Source: an uncultured Acidimicrobiia bacterium (lineage in GTDB: Bacteria; Actinomycetota; Acidimicrobiia; Spongiisociales; Spongiisociaceae). From it: a stretch of DNA of 7,653 nt. The position numbers and the translations under genes were made by a program. The stretch lies in contig CALCCX010000059.1 in assembly GCA_937900165.1 (NCBI GenBank), positions 1 to 7,653 on the forward strand, given 5' to 3'. The notes below the pieces were generated by a model, which saw only the letters and a list, made by a program, of their open reading frames with translations, did not search any database and was not told where the DNA came from. This document shows, piece after piece, positions 1 to 5,104 of this stretch. How positions within the stretch are numbered: position 1 is the stretch's first letter; every line of letters begins with the position of its first letter.

Positions 1-618
1 CACCTGCTGTGCGTCACGGTCGATGAGCTGTTCGACATACGCGCTGTACCACCTCGACCTGCTCCGGCCTGCGATGCCGATCACTGCTGGAAAACGGCCT
101 GCAACGATCCGGTCCAGATAGTCGTTCCTCGACAGGTCGGACGGTCGGAACTTCGGAGGTTCTGGCGCGAAGAACAAGTCGATCGGGTTGAAACGGCCAT
201 CACGCTCGATTTCTGCCTGAGTCAACCCGTACATGCGAACTCTGATGAAACGTCCGGTCCCCGGCCAAGTTAAGGCTTGCCGACGTGCCCGCACCGAACC
301 GGCGATGATGAACCGGCCGACTTGGCTCGCCGGGCCGCCGTCAATAGCGCGTTTGACGGCCCCAAGAATCTCCGGCACCTCTTGCCACTCATCGACAAAC
401 ACAAGACCTTCGGCCGTCTCGAGCACCCCGTCTGGGTCCTCGCCCGCAGCAACGCGGATCCCCGGGATCGACAGATCCAGGGTCGTGTCCGCCAACTTGC
501 CCAACGACGTCGACTTCCCACAACCCCGAGGACCGACGACGAGAAGCGCAGGGAAAGCCGGAAGAAGCTCATCGGCTACCAGGTGATCAATGGCCCGCGG
601 GTACAGATCGCCGTTCAC
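1..618 (-). CDS. AAA_14/DUF4143-type ATPase, partial (C-terminus beyond window)
   Basis: This frame gives 206 residues and is still open at the window edge. A Walker A motif GPRGCGKST lies at residues 29-37, a Walker B-like GLVFVDEWQE at 71-80 and a sensor segment IIAGS at 104-108. The opening (YPRAIDHLVADELLPAFPALLVV, in part) and the later segment with YVEQLIDRD at 194-202 are typical of AAA_14 proteins, which usually continue into a DUF4143 domain; that part is missing here. The family's role is poorly defined; members are common accessory genes in actinobacteria and archaea. The start is GTG at 618-616, because an in-frame TAG lies 9 nt upstream at 630-628 and no ATG is available. I see no strong Shine-Dalgarno site. 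The GTG overlaps the stop of the methyltransferase frame (GTGA), so coupling is possible, but phased repeats at 670-761 suggest a promoter of its own. The family call is confident; the biological role is not known. Confidence 0.88.
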   Translation of the reverse strand, partial: MNGDLYPRAIDHLVADELLPAFPALLVVGPRGCGKSTSLGKLADTTLDLSIPGIRVAAGEDPDGVLETAEGLVFVDEWQEVPEILGAVKRAIDGGPASQVGRFIIAGSVRARRQALTWPGTGRFIRVRMYGLTQAEIERDGRFNPIDLFFAPEPPKFRPSDLSRNDYLDRIVAGRFPAVIGIAGRSRSRWYSAYVEQLIDRDAQQV

Positions 619-1553
619 GAAGAACCGCTATCCGACCCGACAGACACCTGTGGCTCCGCCACTAAAGAATCCATAATCTGCGGAGACAGTAATCCGCATT
701 TTGCCGAGATCATAATCCATAATCTGCGACGTCCAGAGTCCATAATCTGCCGTAAGGGAATGAAGAGCCGAGGCGCACCAAGACCCACCACCCATCGCCG
801 GCTCGGAGAGGGCCCCACCCTATGACGAGTATCCCTCAGGAAGTGGGTTATTTCGCTGAGCAGGTCTGAGGGCTTCAACGAGCATAGGGCATTTCCGCTT
901 CCTGACCCGTTCTCTTCATCCGAGATCCCTTTACGGGCGAAGAGCACTTGATGCTGCTCACCACCCGAATCATCGATCTCGTCGAATAGGACCTCGAACC
1001 CTGCCAACTCGACCAGTTGTCGGTTCTTCCCAGGCCCGTAGTGACTCCACCACATCGGCGTGCCGTGAAAGTCCTCCTCGCCTTCCCATTCCCCCGCACC
1101 CATCGTCACCAGCAACAAGCCACCCTGAGGGAGAAAGGACGCGAGCGTCTTGAGGGTCCTGCCGTGAGACTGGCGCGGTGTATGAAAGATGGCGTAGAAC
1201 GAAACCACCGCATCGACTTCAAAGCCGCCCTCCTCGAGATCCTGCATATCGCGAACCTCGAACTCGGCACCAGGTACGTTCTGCCGAGCCAAGTCGATCT
1301 GCTTCGGTGAGATGTCAACGCCAATGACCCGGTGCCCCTTGTCGACCAGGTACCTGTCAACGGGTACACCTCCGCCGCAACCCACGTCAAGGATGCGGGC
1401 ATTCGGCTCCAGCAGGTCGACCAAGCGCTCCAGGTGCGGGGTGCTTTCCCACTGGTCTCGCTCAGCGAGGTACCGCTCGGCTACCTGGTCATAGCCTTCC
1501 CGCACGGTTTCGTCATGTTCTGGACGTTTCTCCATCACGGTTGATCGTGACAC
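615..1553 (-). CDS. Class I SAM-dependent methyltransferase with an anomalous C-terminal extension
   Basis: Residues 1-208 form a complete small class I methyltransferase of the Methyltransf_11/25 type: SAM-binding motif I is ILDVGCGGG at 54-62, the acidic end of strand 2 is VIGVD at 76-80, DMQDL lies at 102-106, and VVSFYAIFHTP at 116-126 fits motif IV. The final strand QVLFARK (202-208) would normally end the protein. The substrate cannot be told. The frame then continues for about 104 codons with low-complexity, arginine-rich sequence, through a nested inverted repeat and the phased repeats, and stops at TGA 617-615 inside the next gene's start. That tail looks non-coding and probably means the native stop was lost by mutation or by insertion of the ATPase cassette. 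GTG at 1553 has a weak AGGG upstream; ATG at 1535 is an alternative start. Fold assignment is strong, the true 3' end is uncertain. Confidence 0.82.
   Translation of the reverse strand: MSRSTVMEKRPEHDETVREGYDQVAERYLAERDQWESTPHLERLVDLLEPNARILDVGCGGGVPVDRYLVDKGHRVIGVDISPKQIDLARQNVPGAEFEVRDMQDLEEGGFEVDAVVSFYAIFHTPRQSHGRTLKTLASFLPQGGLLLVTMGAGEWEGEEDFHGTPMWWSHYGPGKNRQLVELAGFEVLFDEIDDSGGEQHQVLFARKGISDEENGSGSGNALCSLKPSDLLSEITHFLRDTRHRVGPSPSRRWVVGLGAPRLFIPLRQIMDSGRRRLWIMISAKCGLLSPQIMDSLVAEPQVSVGSDSGSS
670..761. repeat. Four 23-bp-phased direct repeats upstream of the ATPase gene
   Basis: The word TCCATAATCTGC occurs at 670, 716 and 739. The spacings are 46 and 23 bp, and a degenerate copy (TCCGCATTTTGCC) sits exactly in the missing register at 693. 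On the minus strand the word reads GCAGATTATGGA. The array begins about 50 bp upstream of the ATPase GTG start, where operator or promoter elements are expected. The only genes using this strand nearby are the methyltransferase tail, which reads through the array, and the ATPase. A 23-bp step is close to two helical turns, which would suit side-by-side binding of a regulator. This is inferred from position and spacing only. Confidence 0.7.
818..889. repeat. Nested inverted repeats in the methyltransferase tail
   Basis: Two pairs of 7-bp arms are nested: CCCTATG (818-824) with CATAGGG (883-889) outside, and CCCTCAG (833-839) with CTGAGGG (866-872) inside, leaving a 26-nt central loop. Spacers between the arms are 8 and 10 nt. 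The structure lies just past the point where the methyltransferase fold ends. It could be a folded 3' RNA element, a recombination scar or a mobile-element end. No T-run follows on either strand, so a simple intrinsic terminator is unlikely. The arms were seen directly; the function is unknown. Confidence 0.4.
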
Positions 1554-1925
1554 ATAATCGACGCCCTGACACCCGACCGTCCCACCGAACCGAAGAAAAG
1601 CGCTCCCATACAGAAGCTCGCCAAACAGAAGTTTCTTTGGGGACCCTTCCGGGAAAGCTCTTTGACGTAGTGATTCGCAATTGCCGCCTAGGCCACCACC
1701 AGATCAGTGGTCCTACTACGGATCACTGATCGCACATCTTTGATTGGAAGATTCGGCATCCGGGCCAGATGGAGGGGCGGTCGGAGCTGGTTCAAGGCGC
1801 CGCCGAGGCGATCCTCACCGAGCTAGCACTCCAGAGTTTGCAGCATGCCGAACGATTGCTGGATCCTCTCTGCGAAGTGCGCAACGGCGGTGACCGCTCG
1901 AAACGGGCGTCGATGGCGTGGGCCA
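1554..1925. other. Gene-poor stretch between methyltransferase and MazF toxin
   Basis: These 372 bases hold no gene I can name. The methyltransferase promoter should lie at the low end, but no convincing -35/-10 pair was seen. A strong 12-bp hairpin sits at 1702-1731, and an orphan plus-strand reading frame runs from about 1730 into the 3' end of the toxin gene. The stretch may contain decayed accessory DNA. Confidence 0.5.
1702..1731. repeat. 12-bp inverted repeat (hairpin or operator)
   Basis: GATCAGTGGTCC (1702-1713) and GGATCACTGATC (1720-1731) flank the 6-nt loop TACTAC. The only imperfection becomes a G-U pair in the plus-strand RNA, so the stem is fully paired. It lies between the toxin stop (1926) and the methyltransferase start (1553). 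Neither side has the T-tract of an intrinsic terminator, so a protein-binding dyad or a factor-assisted stop is equally possible. Confidence 0.6.
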
Positions 1926-1936
1926 CTACAGGCTGA
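1730..1936 (+). other. Orphan short open frame, possible gene remnant
   Basis: After a TGA at 1727-1729 the plus strand stays open for 68 codons to TGA at 1934-1936. The predicted sequence looks protein-like, with an amphipathic stretch such as SELVQGAAEAILTELALQSL, unlike most shadow frames here. The first ATG is at 1769 and would give 55 residues; I see no good ribosome binding site. It runs opposite to all other genes and overlaps the 3' end of the toxin gene by 11 bp. I do not recognise a family. It may be the 3' end of a deleted gene, or chance. Confidence 0.2.
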
Positions 1937-2282
1937 GCGCGTTCCGTAGGATCTCATCGATCGCATGTCGGCTCAACGAATCGAGCCGACCGAGCCGTTC
2001 GACCAGCCGACCGATCGACACAGCCCGAACCTGCTCGACTTGAAACGCTGTCACCACAGTCAAGCCATTGTCAACATCCGGTTCGACTACGACGTGCAAC
2101 GGAACACGTCGAATCATCGGCGTTCCCGGCACGAGAACGATCATCCTAAGGTTGGGATGGTGGAGCCGATCGTCGGACACGATCACCGACGGGCGCCGGA
2201 AGGCCTGCCCAGGATCCTCAGGATCGGCACCGAAATCAGCAAGCCAGACATCGCCCCGCAGGAACCGACCCTCACCGCTCAT
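1926..2282 (-). CDS. mazF: MazF/PemK-family toxin (endoribonuclease)
   Basis: The 118-residue product has the usual length and landmarks of the MazF/PemK fold: RGDVWLADFG at residues 9-18, the RRPSVIVSDD strand at 29-38, VPGTP at 51-55 (the position of the catalytic Ser/Thr in the family), and FQVEQVRAVSIGRLVERLGRLD at 80-101, split around the conserved Q84-x-R86 region. Members are ribosome-independent, sequence-specific mRNA endonucleases that arrest growth when free of antitoxin. The ATG at 2282 overlaps the antitoxin gene by 11 nt, the normal antitoxin-first, co-transcribed arrangement. All expected core motifs are present, so it is probably active. Cleavage sequence cannot be predicted. 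Confidence 0.92.
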   Translation of the reverse strand: MSGEGRFLRGDVWLADFGADPEDPGQAFRRPSVIVSDDRLHHPNLRMIVLVPGTPMIRRVPLHVVVEPDVDNGLTVVTAFQVEQVRAVSIGRLVERLGRLDSLSRHAIDEILRNALSL

Positions 2283-2523
2283 CTAGGCCATCCGCGGCCG
2301 CCGCACCCAACTCCAGGCTCTCGGCTTGATAAGAAGCCACTTCCGTCGAACTCAGCCCATCGAGCGCATCATGGACCGAAGACCACCACTCGTCGCGACC
2401 GAGCCGGTCCACCGCATCGGTCACCACCTCAAGCATCGATGTACCTCTCCGCTGAGCAATCCGGGCAATCTCGTCGCGCAGTTCGCTGGGAACTCGCAAG
2501 GTTGTCGTCTTCGCTAGCGCCAT
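2272..2523 (-). CDS. Ribbon-helix-helix antitoxin of the MazF pair
   Basis: The 83-residue product has an N-terminal ribbon-helix-helix DNA-binding domain: the strand KTTTLRVP (5-12), helix SELRDEIARIAQRRG (13-27), then TSMLEVVTDAVDRLGRDEW (28-46). The C-terminal half (47-83) is acidic and alanine-rich, as expected of an unstructured toxin-neutralising tail. It should bind MazF and repress its own operon. The ATG is at 2523; no Shine-Dalgarno site is visible and the leader is AT-rich (TCTATTTTT just before ATG), so a leaderless or very short leader is possible. Two CTACC words 9 bp apart (2533 and 2542) in front of the start may belong to the operator. The pairing with the overlapping toxin gene makes the call secure. 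Confidence 0.9.
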   Translation of the reverse strand: MALAKTTTLRVPSELRDEIARIAQRRGTSMLEVVTDAVDRLGRDEWWSSVHDALDGLSSTEVASYQAESLELGAAAADGLDER

Positions 2524-2665
2524 AAAAATAGACTACCACGGCTACCGTCCGAGCGATACCCCAGGCGTCACCTTGGCTCCAAGGCCTCAAGGATTGATCG
2601 AGAAGTTCGTGAAACAAGGTCACGCATTTGAGATAGTGAGCGCCGCGCGGGGCTACTGAGAGAGG
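2524..2665. other. Intergenic stretch with the toxin-antitoxin promoter region
   Basis: This stretch must carry the promoter of the toxin-antitoxin pair next to 2523. A weak -10-like TATTTT on the minus strand is the only element seen. A plus-strand frame of about 44 codons ending at 2657-2659 (with LIEKFVKQGHAFEIVSAARG) has some protein-like character but no supported start or family. Nothing else was recognised before the repeat array. Confidence 0.35.
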
Positions 2666-2875
2666 CTGCGAAGCAGACGATTCGAAGTTGCCGAAGCCGG
2701 AGTTTGCGAAGCAAACTCTGTTAGGGCTTGGCCCGCCAGGGCCAAACCGGCGTGGAGTTTGCGAAGCAAACTCTGTTAGGGCTTGGCCCGCCAGGGCCAA
2801 ACCGGCGTGGAAGTTTGCGAAGCAAACTCAAGCAACTGAGAAGGAGACTGCGAAGCAGGCGATTCGAAGTTGCCG
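2666..2875. repeat. Composite hairpin repeat array with GCGAAGC cores, beside tRNA-Ala
   Basis: A 28-nt element beginning CTGCGAAGCAG occurs at 2666-2693 and, with one mismatch, at 2848-2875. Between the two lies a 55-nt unit twice without a mismatch (2699-2753 and 2754-2808) and a third, truncated copy (about 2809-2829). Each 55-nt unit holds two perfect hairpins: GAGTTTGC-GAA-GCAAACTC (2700-2718, 2755-2773) and TTGGCCC-GCCA-GGGCCAA (2728-2745, 2783-2800). All five copies share GCGAAGC. The last copy abuts the 3' end of the tRNA. There are no variable spacers, so it is not CRISPR. It may be a REP/BIME-like element, a tRNA-trailer structure or an expanding satellite. Confidence 0.85.
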
Positions 2876-2949
2876 TGGAGCTGAGGGGATTTGAACCCCT
2901 GACCCCCTCGTTGCGAACGAGGTGCTCTGCCGAGCTGAGCTACAGCCCC
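2876..2949 (-). tRNA. tRNA-Ala (anticodon CGC)
   Basis: The 74-nt cloverleaf folds fully: acceptor GGGGCTG with CAGCTCC, D arm GCTC/GAGC, anticodon stem CCTCG/CGAGG around loop TTCGCAA, and T arm AGGGG/CCCCT around TTCAAAT, with discriminator A73. The anticodon is CGC, reading the alanine codon GCG. The acceptor carries G3-U70, the classic identity element of tRNA-Ala, which confirms the assignment independently of the anticodon. CCA is not encoded; the next bases are CGG. The mature 5' end lies 3 nt from a hairpin (2953-2979), and the 3' end touches the repeat array. Confidence 0.97.
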
Positions 2950-2952
2950 GGG

Positions 2953-2979
2953 ACAAACCTCGCCCTCAGGCGGGTTTGT
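2953..2979 (-). terminator. Hairpin between lipoprotein gene and tRNA
   Basis: On the minus strand ACAAACC-CGCC pairs with GGCG-(A)-GGTTTGT around a TGAG loop: 11 base pairs with one bulged A. It follows the lipoprotein stop (3023) by about 45 nt and ends 3 nt before the tRNA 5' end. No U-run follows, so it may be a terminator of reduced strength or a processing element in the tRNA leader. A TACGAT at 2990-2995 (minus strand) resembles a -10 box that would place the hairpin inside the tRNA transcript. Confidence 0.45.
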
Positions 2980-3022
2980 GCGGTCGGCAATCGTACCAGA
3001 CACGACAGCGCGCCTGATGGGG

Positions 3023-3817
3023 TCAGCCTCCGAGAATCTCGATCTCGACGGCGCCGGTGTTGCCGCCGGTCGAGGATACGATGTCGAACCGGATCACCTG
3101 GCCGGTGAACTCAACGTCAATCGTCGGTGGATCAAGACCGGCGTCGAACGGACCGAGCACCTCTCCGTCATCGACCGTCACCGTATAGGTGGTCGCGATC
3201 GACGAGCCGTCGCTCATCTCGCGGGTGACGAAACGCACAGCAACGACGGATTCGGGGGAGCCGAGGTCGATCGTGATGAACCCATCATCGCCGTCCCCGC
3301 TGGTCGACCATTCTGTGGAGGGGCTGCCATCGATGGCGTTGGCGCCGGCGAACGAATCGGAGAACTCACTGCTGACATCGATCACGGTTGCACCCACGGC
3401 CAGGTTCGATCCGGCGTCGACCTCCTGGGCGGCCGGCGTTGTGAACGTGCTCAGCTCGCCCCTGTACAGATTGCCGTCCTCGCCTACACCTTGCAGGCGA
3501 TAGAAGTAGGTCGTATCGGGCTGGAGATCCGTGAGCAGGGCACCGTGATCAACGTGGCCGCCTGGATCCATTGCCTGATCGGTGGACAGTCTGCCGAGCT
3601 CCTCCGTCTCGCCGAACGCAATGGCGCAAATCGCAAGGATGTTGGTATCGAGGCTGATTCGGCCCGACGTCGCAGCAGGATCAAACGTGAATACCTCTTC
3701 GCCAACCGCGATCTCACTGAAGTCCCTGACATCGGACGACCCGACGTCGGATTCCGCACCGCCACACGCGGTGGCCACGAGGGCTAGTACGGCAATCAAC
3801 GAATAGACACGTCGCAT
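3023..3817 (-). CDS. Secreted lipoprotein with fibronectin-III-like and F5/8 type C (discoidin-like) domains
   Basis: The 264-residue product starts with MRRVYSLIAVLALVATAC: a basic N-region, a hydrophobic core and a lipobox-like ATAC with Cys18 as the likely lipidation site, so it should be anchored on the outer face of the membrane. Residues 40-128 resemble a fibronectin-III-like fold of the kind found at the start of purple acid phosphatases (LTDLQPDTTYFYRLQG at 95-110, ELSTFTTP at 121-128). Residues 138-264 resemble an F5/8 type C carbohydrate-binding domain (NLAVGA at 138-143, NAIDGSPSTEWST at 160-172, ITIDLGSPESVVAVRF at 181-196). No catalytic domain is present, so a ligand- or glycan-binding role is inferred. 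The start at 3817 is chosen over the longer frame (3877) because AGGAGAG stands 8 nt upstream and the signal peptide begins there. Confidence 0.85.
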   Translation of the reverse strand: MRRVYSLIAVLALVATACGGAESDVGSSDVRDFSEIAVGEEVFTFDPAATSGRISLDTNILAICAIAFGETEELGRLSTDQAMDPGGHVDHGALLTDLQPDTTYFYRLQGVGEDGNLYRGELSTFTTPAAQEVDAGSNLAVGATVIDVSSEFSDSFAGANAIDGSPSTEWSTSGDGDDGFITIDLGSPESVVAVRFVTREMSDGSSIATTYTVTVDDGEVLGPFDAGLDPPTIDVEFTGQVIRFDIVSSTGGNTGAVEIEILGG

Positions 3818-3887
3818 CTGAGATCTCTCCTGGTTCTGCCGAGAGCGTAGGCAAGCCCAGCGGATACCGAGCATCAAGATGGCCCTG

Positions 3888-3902
3888 TTAAGACATTCTT
3901 AA
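3888..3902. promoter_or_regulatory. Perfect dyad TTAAGA-CAT-TCTTAA upstream of the lipoprotein gene
   Basis: Six-base arms are perfectly symmetric around CAT, about 70 bp upstream of the lipoprotein start and 20 bp past the stop of the translin gene. On the minus strand the arm overlaps TTAACA, a fair -35-like hexamer, so an operator overlapping a promoter is plausible. The low GC and short arms make a terminator less likely. Confidence 0.4.
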
Positions 3903-3921
3903 TGCGGCATGTCTCCGAGGG

Positions 3922-4539
3922 TCACCGGGTATCGAGGTCCGCTCTCAGCCGCTCCTGAACGATCGTGGTGGTGAGGTCTGCACGACTCCGCTCTACCAGC
4001 GATCTGCTCACATCTGTGGTCCGACGAAGCCCTCCTGTCATGCCGTCCGGATAGTCGAGGCTGGCTAACAGGTCCACCACCTCGTCCATGACGCCCAGCA
4101 ATCTCTCGGCCTCGTCCAGCTCGGCTGAGCGCAGCTTGTCGAGCAGCCGGCGGCGCAACTCGCCGACAGCCTCACCCAGCCCTTTGAGATAGGGAGCCAC
4201 TCTCATACCGAGTTCGGCAGGCAGGGGAAGTGGTTCGTTGTGGGCCAGCGCCATGGTCAGCCTGGCCTCTGCATATTCCTTGGCCGCGTCGGCCAAAATG
4301 CCAACGTTGACGTCTGGATGGTCCTCGAGAGCGGCGGTCGACTCGGCGAGGAGTTCATGAGCCTCCGCCATCAGTGCTCTTGCCGCGTCCAACTCACCCC
4401 GGTGGATCGACCGTATGGCATTGGCCGATGATCGGATGACGTTGCGACCGTTGTTGATCGCCTTTTCTCTGGCGGTGAACTTCGGGTCGAGTTCTGCCCT
4501 GGCAATCGCCTCGATCTCCGAGAGGTCTGGGCGATTCAC
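3922..4539 (-). CDS. Translin/TRAX-family protein
   Basis: The 205-residue, almost wholly helical product matches the translin fold seen in archaea and some bacteria. Typical segments are AREKAINNGRNVIRSSANAI (23-42) with RSIHRGELDAA (43-53), ADAAKEYAEARL (83-94), YLKGLGEAVGELRRRLLD (117-134) and LDYPDGMTGGLRRTTDVSRS (161-180) before LVERSRADLT. Eukaryotic translin-TRAX (C3PO) binds and cuts RNA. The EYAEA segment (E88, E91) falls near the acidic residues that carry catalysis in TRAX, so nuclease activity is possible but unproven. The GTG start at 4539 lies 6 nt after the membrane-protein stop with no clear Shine-Dalgarno site, which points to translational coupling. Function in bacteria is essentially uncharacterised. 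Family call is good, activity is inference. Confidence 0.8.
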   Translation of the reverse strand: MNRPDLSEIEAIARAELDPKFTAREKAINNGRNVIRSSANAIRSIHRGELDAARALMAEAHELLAESTAALEDHPDVNVGILADAAKEYAEARLTMALAHNEPLPLPAELGMRVAPYLKGLGEAVGELRRRLLDKLRSAELDEAERLLGVMDEVVDLLASLDYPDGMTGGLRRTTDVSRSLVERSRADLTTTIVQERLRADLDTR

Positions 4540-4545
4540 TGGGGA

Positions 4546-4986
4546 TCAGCGAGAGGCGACAATTCTGATCGGCGCCTCTCCGGCCGAGATCACCGGAACG
4601 TCAGCCAGGATGGAGGGAGCCGCCTGACGCTGTTTGATCTGCAGGAGCATCATGATGTACCAGGCAAGGGCGCCGTCGGCCAGCAGGTTGATGAGAAGCA
4701 GAGGTAGCGACCCTCTGAGGATTGCGGCGCCCAACGTGAGAATGACCGTCGCGAAGAGCCCAATGAGGATCTGTCGGCGGCGTGACAGCACACGATCTCG
4801 ATCAACGGCGCTTGGCATCGGAACCGACTCACTGGCTTCTCGTACCGAGGCGAGGCTCGACGTGAGCTTGTTGAATTCCTGCGTGGTATTGAGCGGCGTC
4901 TCGCGCCGGGTGAAAAAGAGAGGCGGAAGCAGGAACGCCGCCCAAACACCAGCGATCACCACGAGAATCAGAATGCCAGCTTCCAC
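4546..4986 (-). CDS. SepX/GlpR-like actinobacterial membrane protein
   Basis: The 146-residue product has a hydrophobic N-terminal helix (about 4-25, with VWAAFLLPPLF then RR), a polar loop (26-71) that includes TTQEFNKLTSSLASV, and a hairpin of two further helices (72-90 and 93-115) after SRRRQ. This layout, and the WAA-x-x-x-P plus RR signature, resemble SepX of Streptomyces and GlpR of Corynebacterium (mycobacterial Rv0996), division-linked membrane proteins encoded next to a moeA homologue. Here moeA lies two genes upstream, which supports the assignment. The C-terminal tail after helix three is short (about 30 residues). GTG at 4986 follows GTAGGCGGAGATA. The resemblance was judged by eye, so homology is probable rather than certain. 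Confidence 0.6.
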   Translation of the reverse strand: MEAGILILVVIAGVWAAFLLPPLFFTRRETPLNTTQEFNKLTSSLASVREASESVPMPSAVDRDRVLSRRRQILIGLFATVILTLGAAILRGSLPLLLINLLADGALAWYIMMLLQIKQRQAAPSILADVPVISAGEAPIRIVASR

Positions 4987-5028
4987 TATCTCCGCCTACT
5001 CCAAGTCGAACGCCCCAAAGCGGTGCAA

Positions 5029-5057
5029 ATACTAAACCAGAGGGAGGTCCGACCCAA
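5029..5057 (-). promoter_or_regulatory. Putative sigma70-type promoter for the SepX/GlpR-like and translin genes
   Basis: On the minus strand TTGGGT (5057-5052) and TAGTAT (5034-5029) are separated by exactly 17 bp, in the 118-bp gap between moaC and the membrane-protein start at 4986. This would give a leader of about 35-40 nt. The match to consensus is moderate. Confidence 0.4.
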
Positions 5058-5104
5058 ATACCAAAGAAGCCGCTACATCACTCCGGGTGGGCGGATGCGC
5101 GCGG

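Noticed and set aside
277..825. Plus-strand frame of 182 codons over the ATPase region
   Set aside because: It is antisense to a gene with clear Walker A and B motifs; its sequence is arginine-rich with no recognisable fold.
1702..1731. Hairpin as an intrinsic terminator
   Set aside because: The stem is strong, but neither strand shows a T-run directly after it.
2528..2659. Plus-strand frame with LIEKFVKQGHAFEIVSAARG
   Set aside because: Somewhat protein-like, but there is no start codon with a ribosome site, no known family, and it would overlap the toxin-antitoxin promoter.
2429..2800. Minus-strand frame of 123 codons across repeats and the antitoxin gene
   Set aside because: It translates repeat DNA and then the antitoxin coding sequence in the wrong frame.
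2666..2875. Repeat array considered as a CRISPR
   Set aside because: The 55-nt units are directly adjacent, with no unique spacers, and contain two hairpins each; no cas genes are present.
2728..3108. Plus-strand frame of 126 codons across repeats and tRNA
   Set aside because: It is a translation of the repeat units and of the antisense strand of tRNA-Ala, a common source of false proteins.
3818..3877. Longer start for the lipoprotein
   Set aside because: The added 20 residues would precede and spoil the signal peptide; the internal ATG at 3817 has a strong AGGAGAG site.
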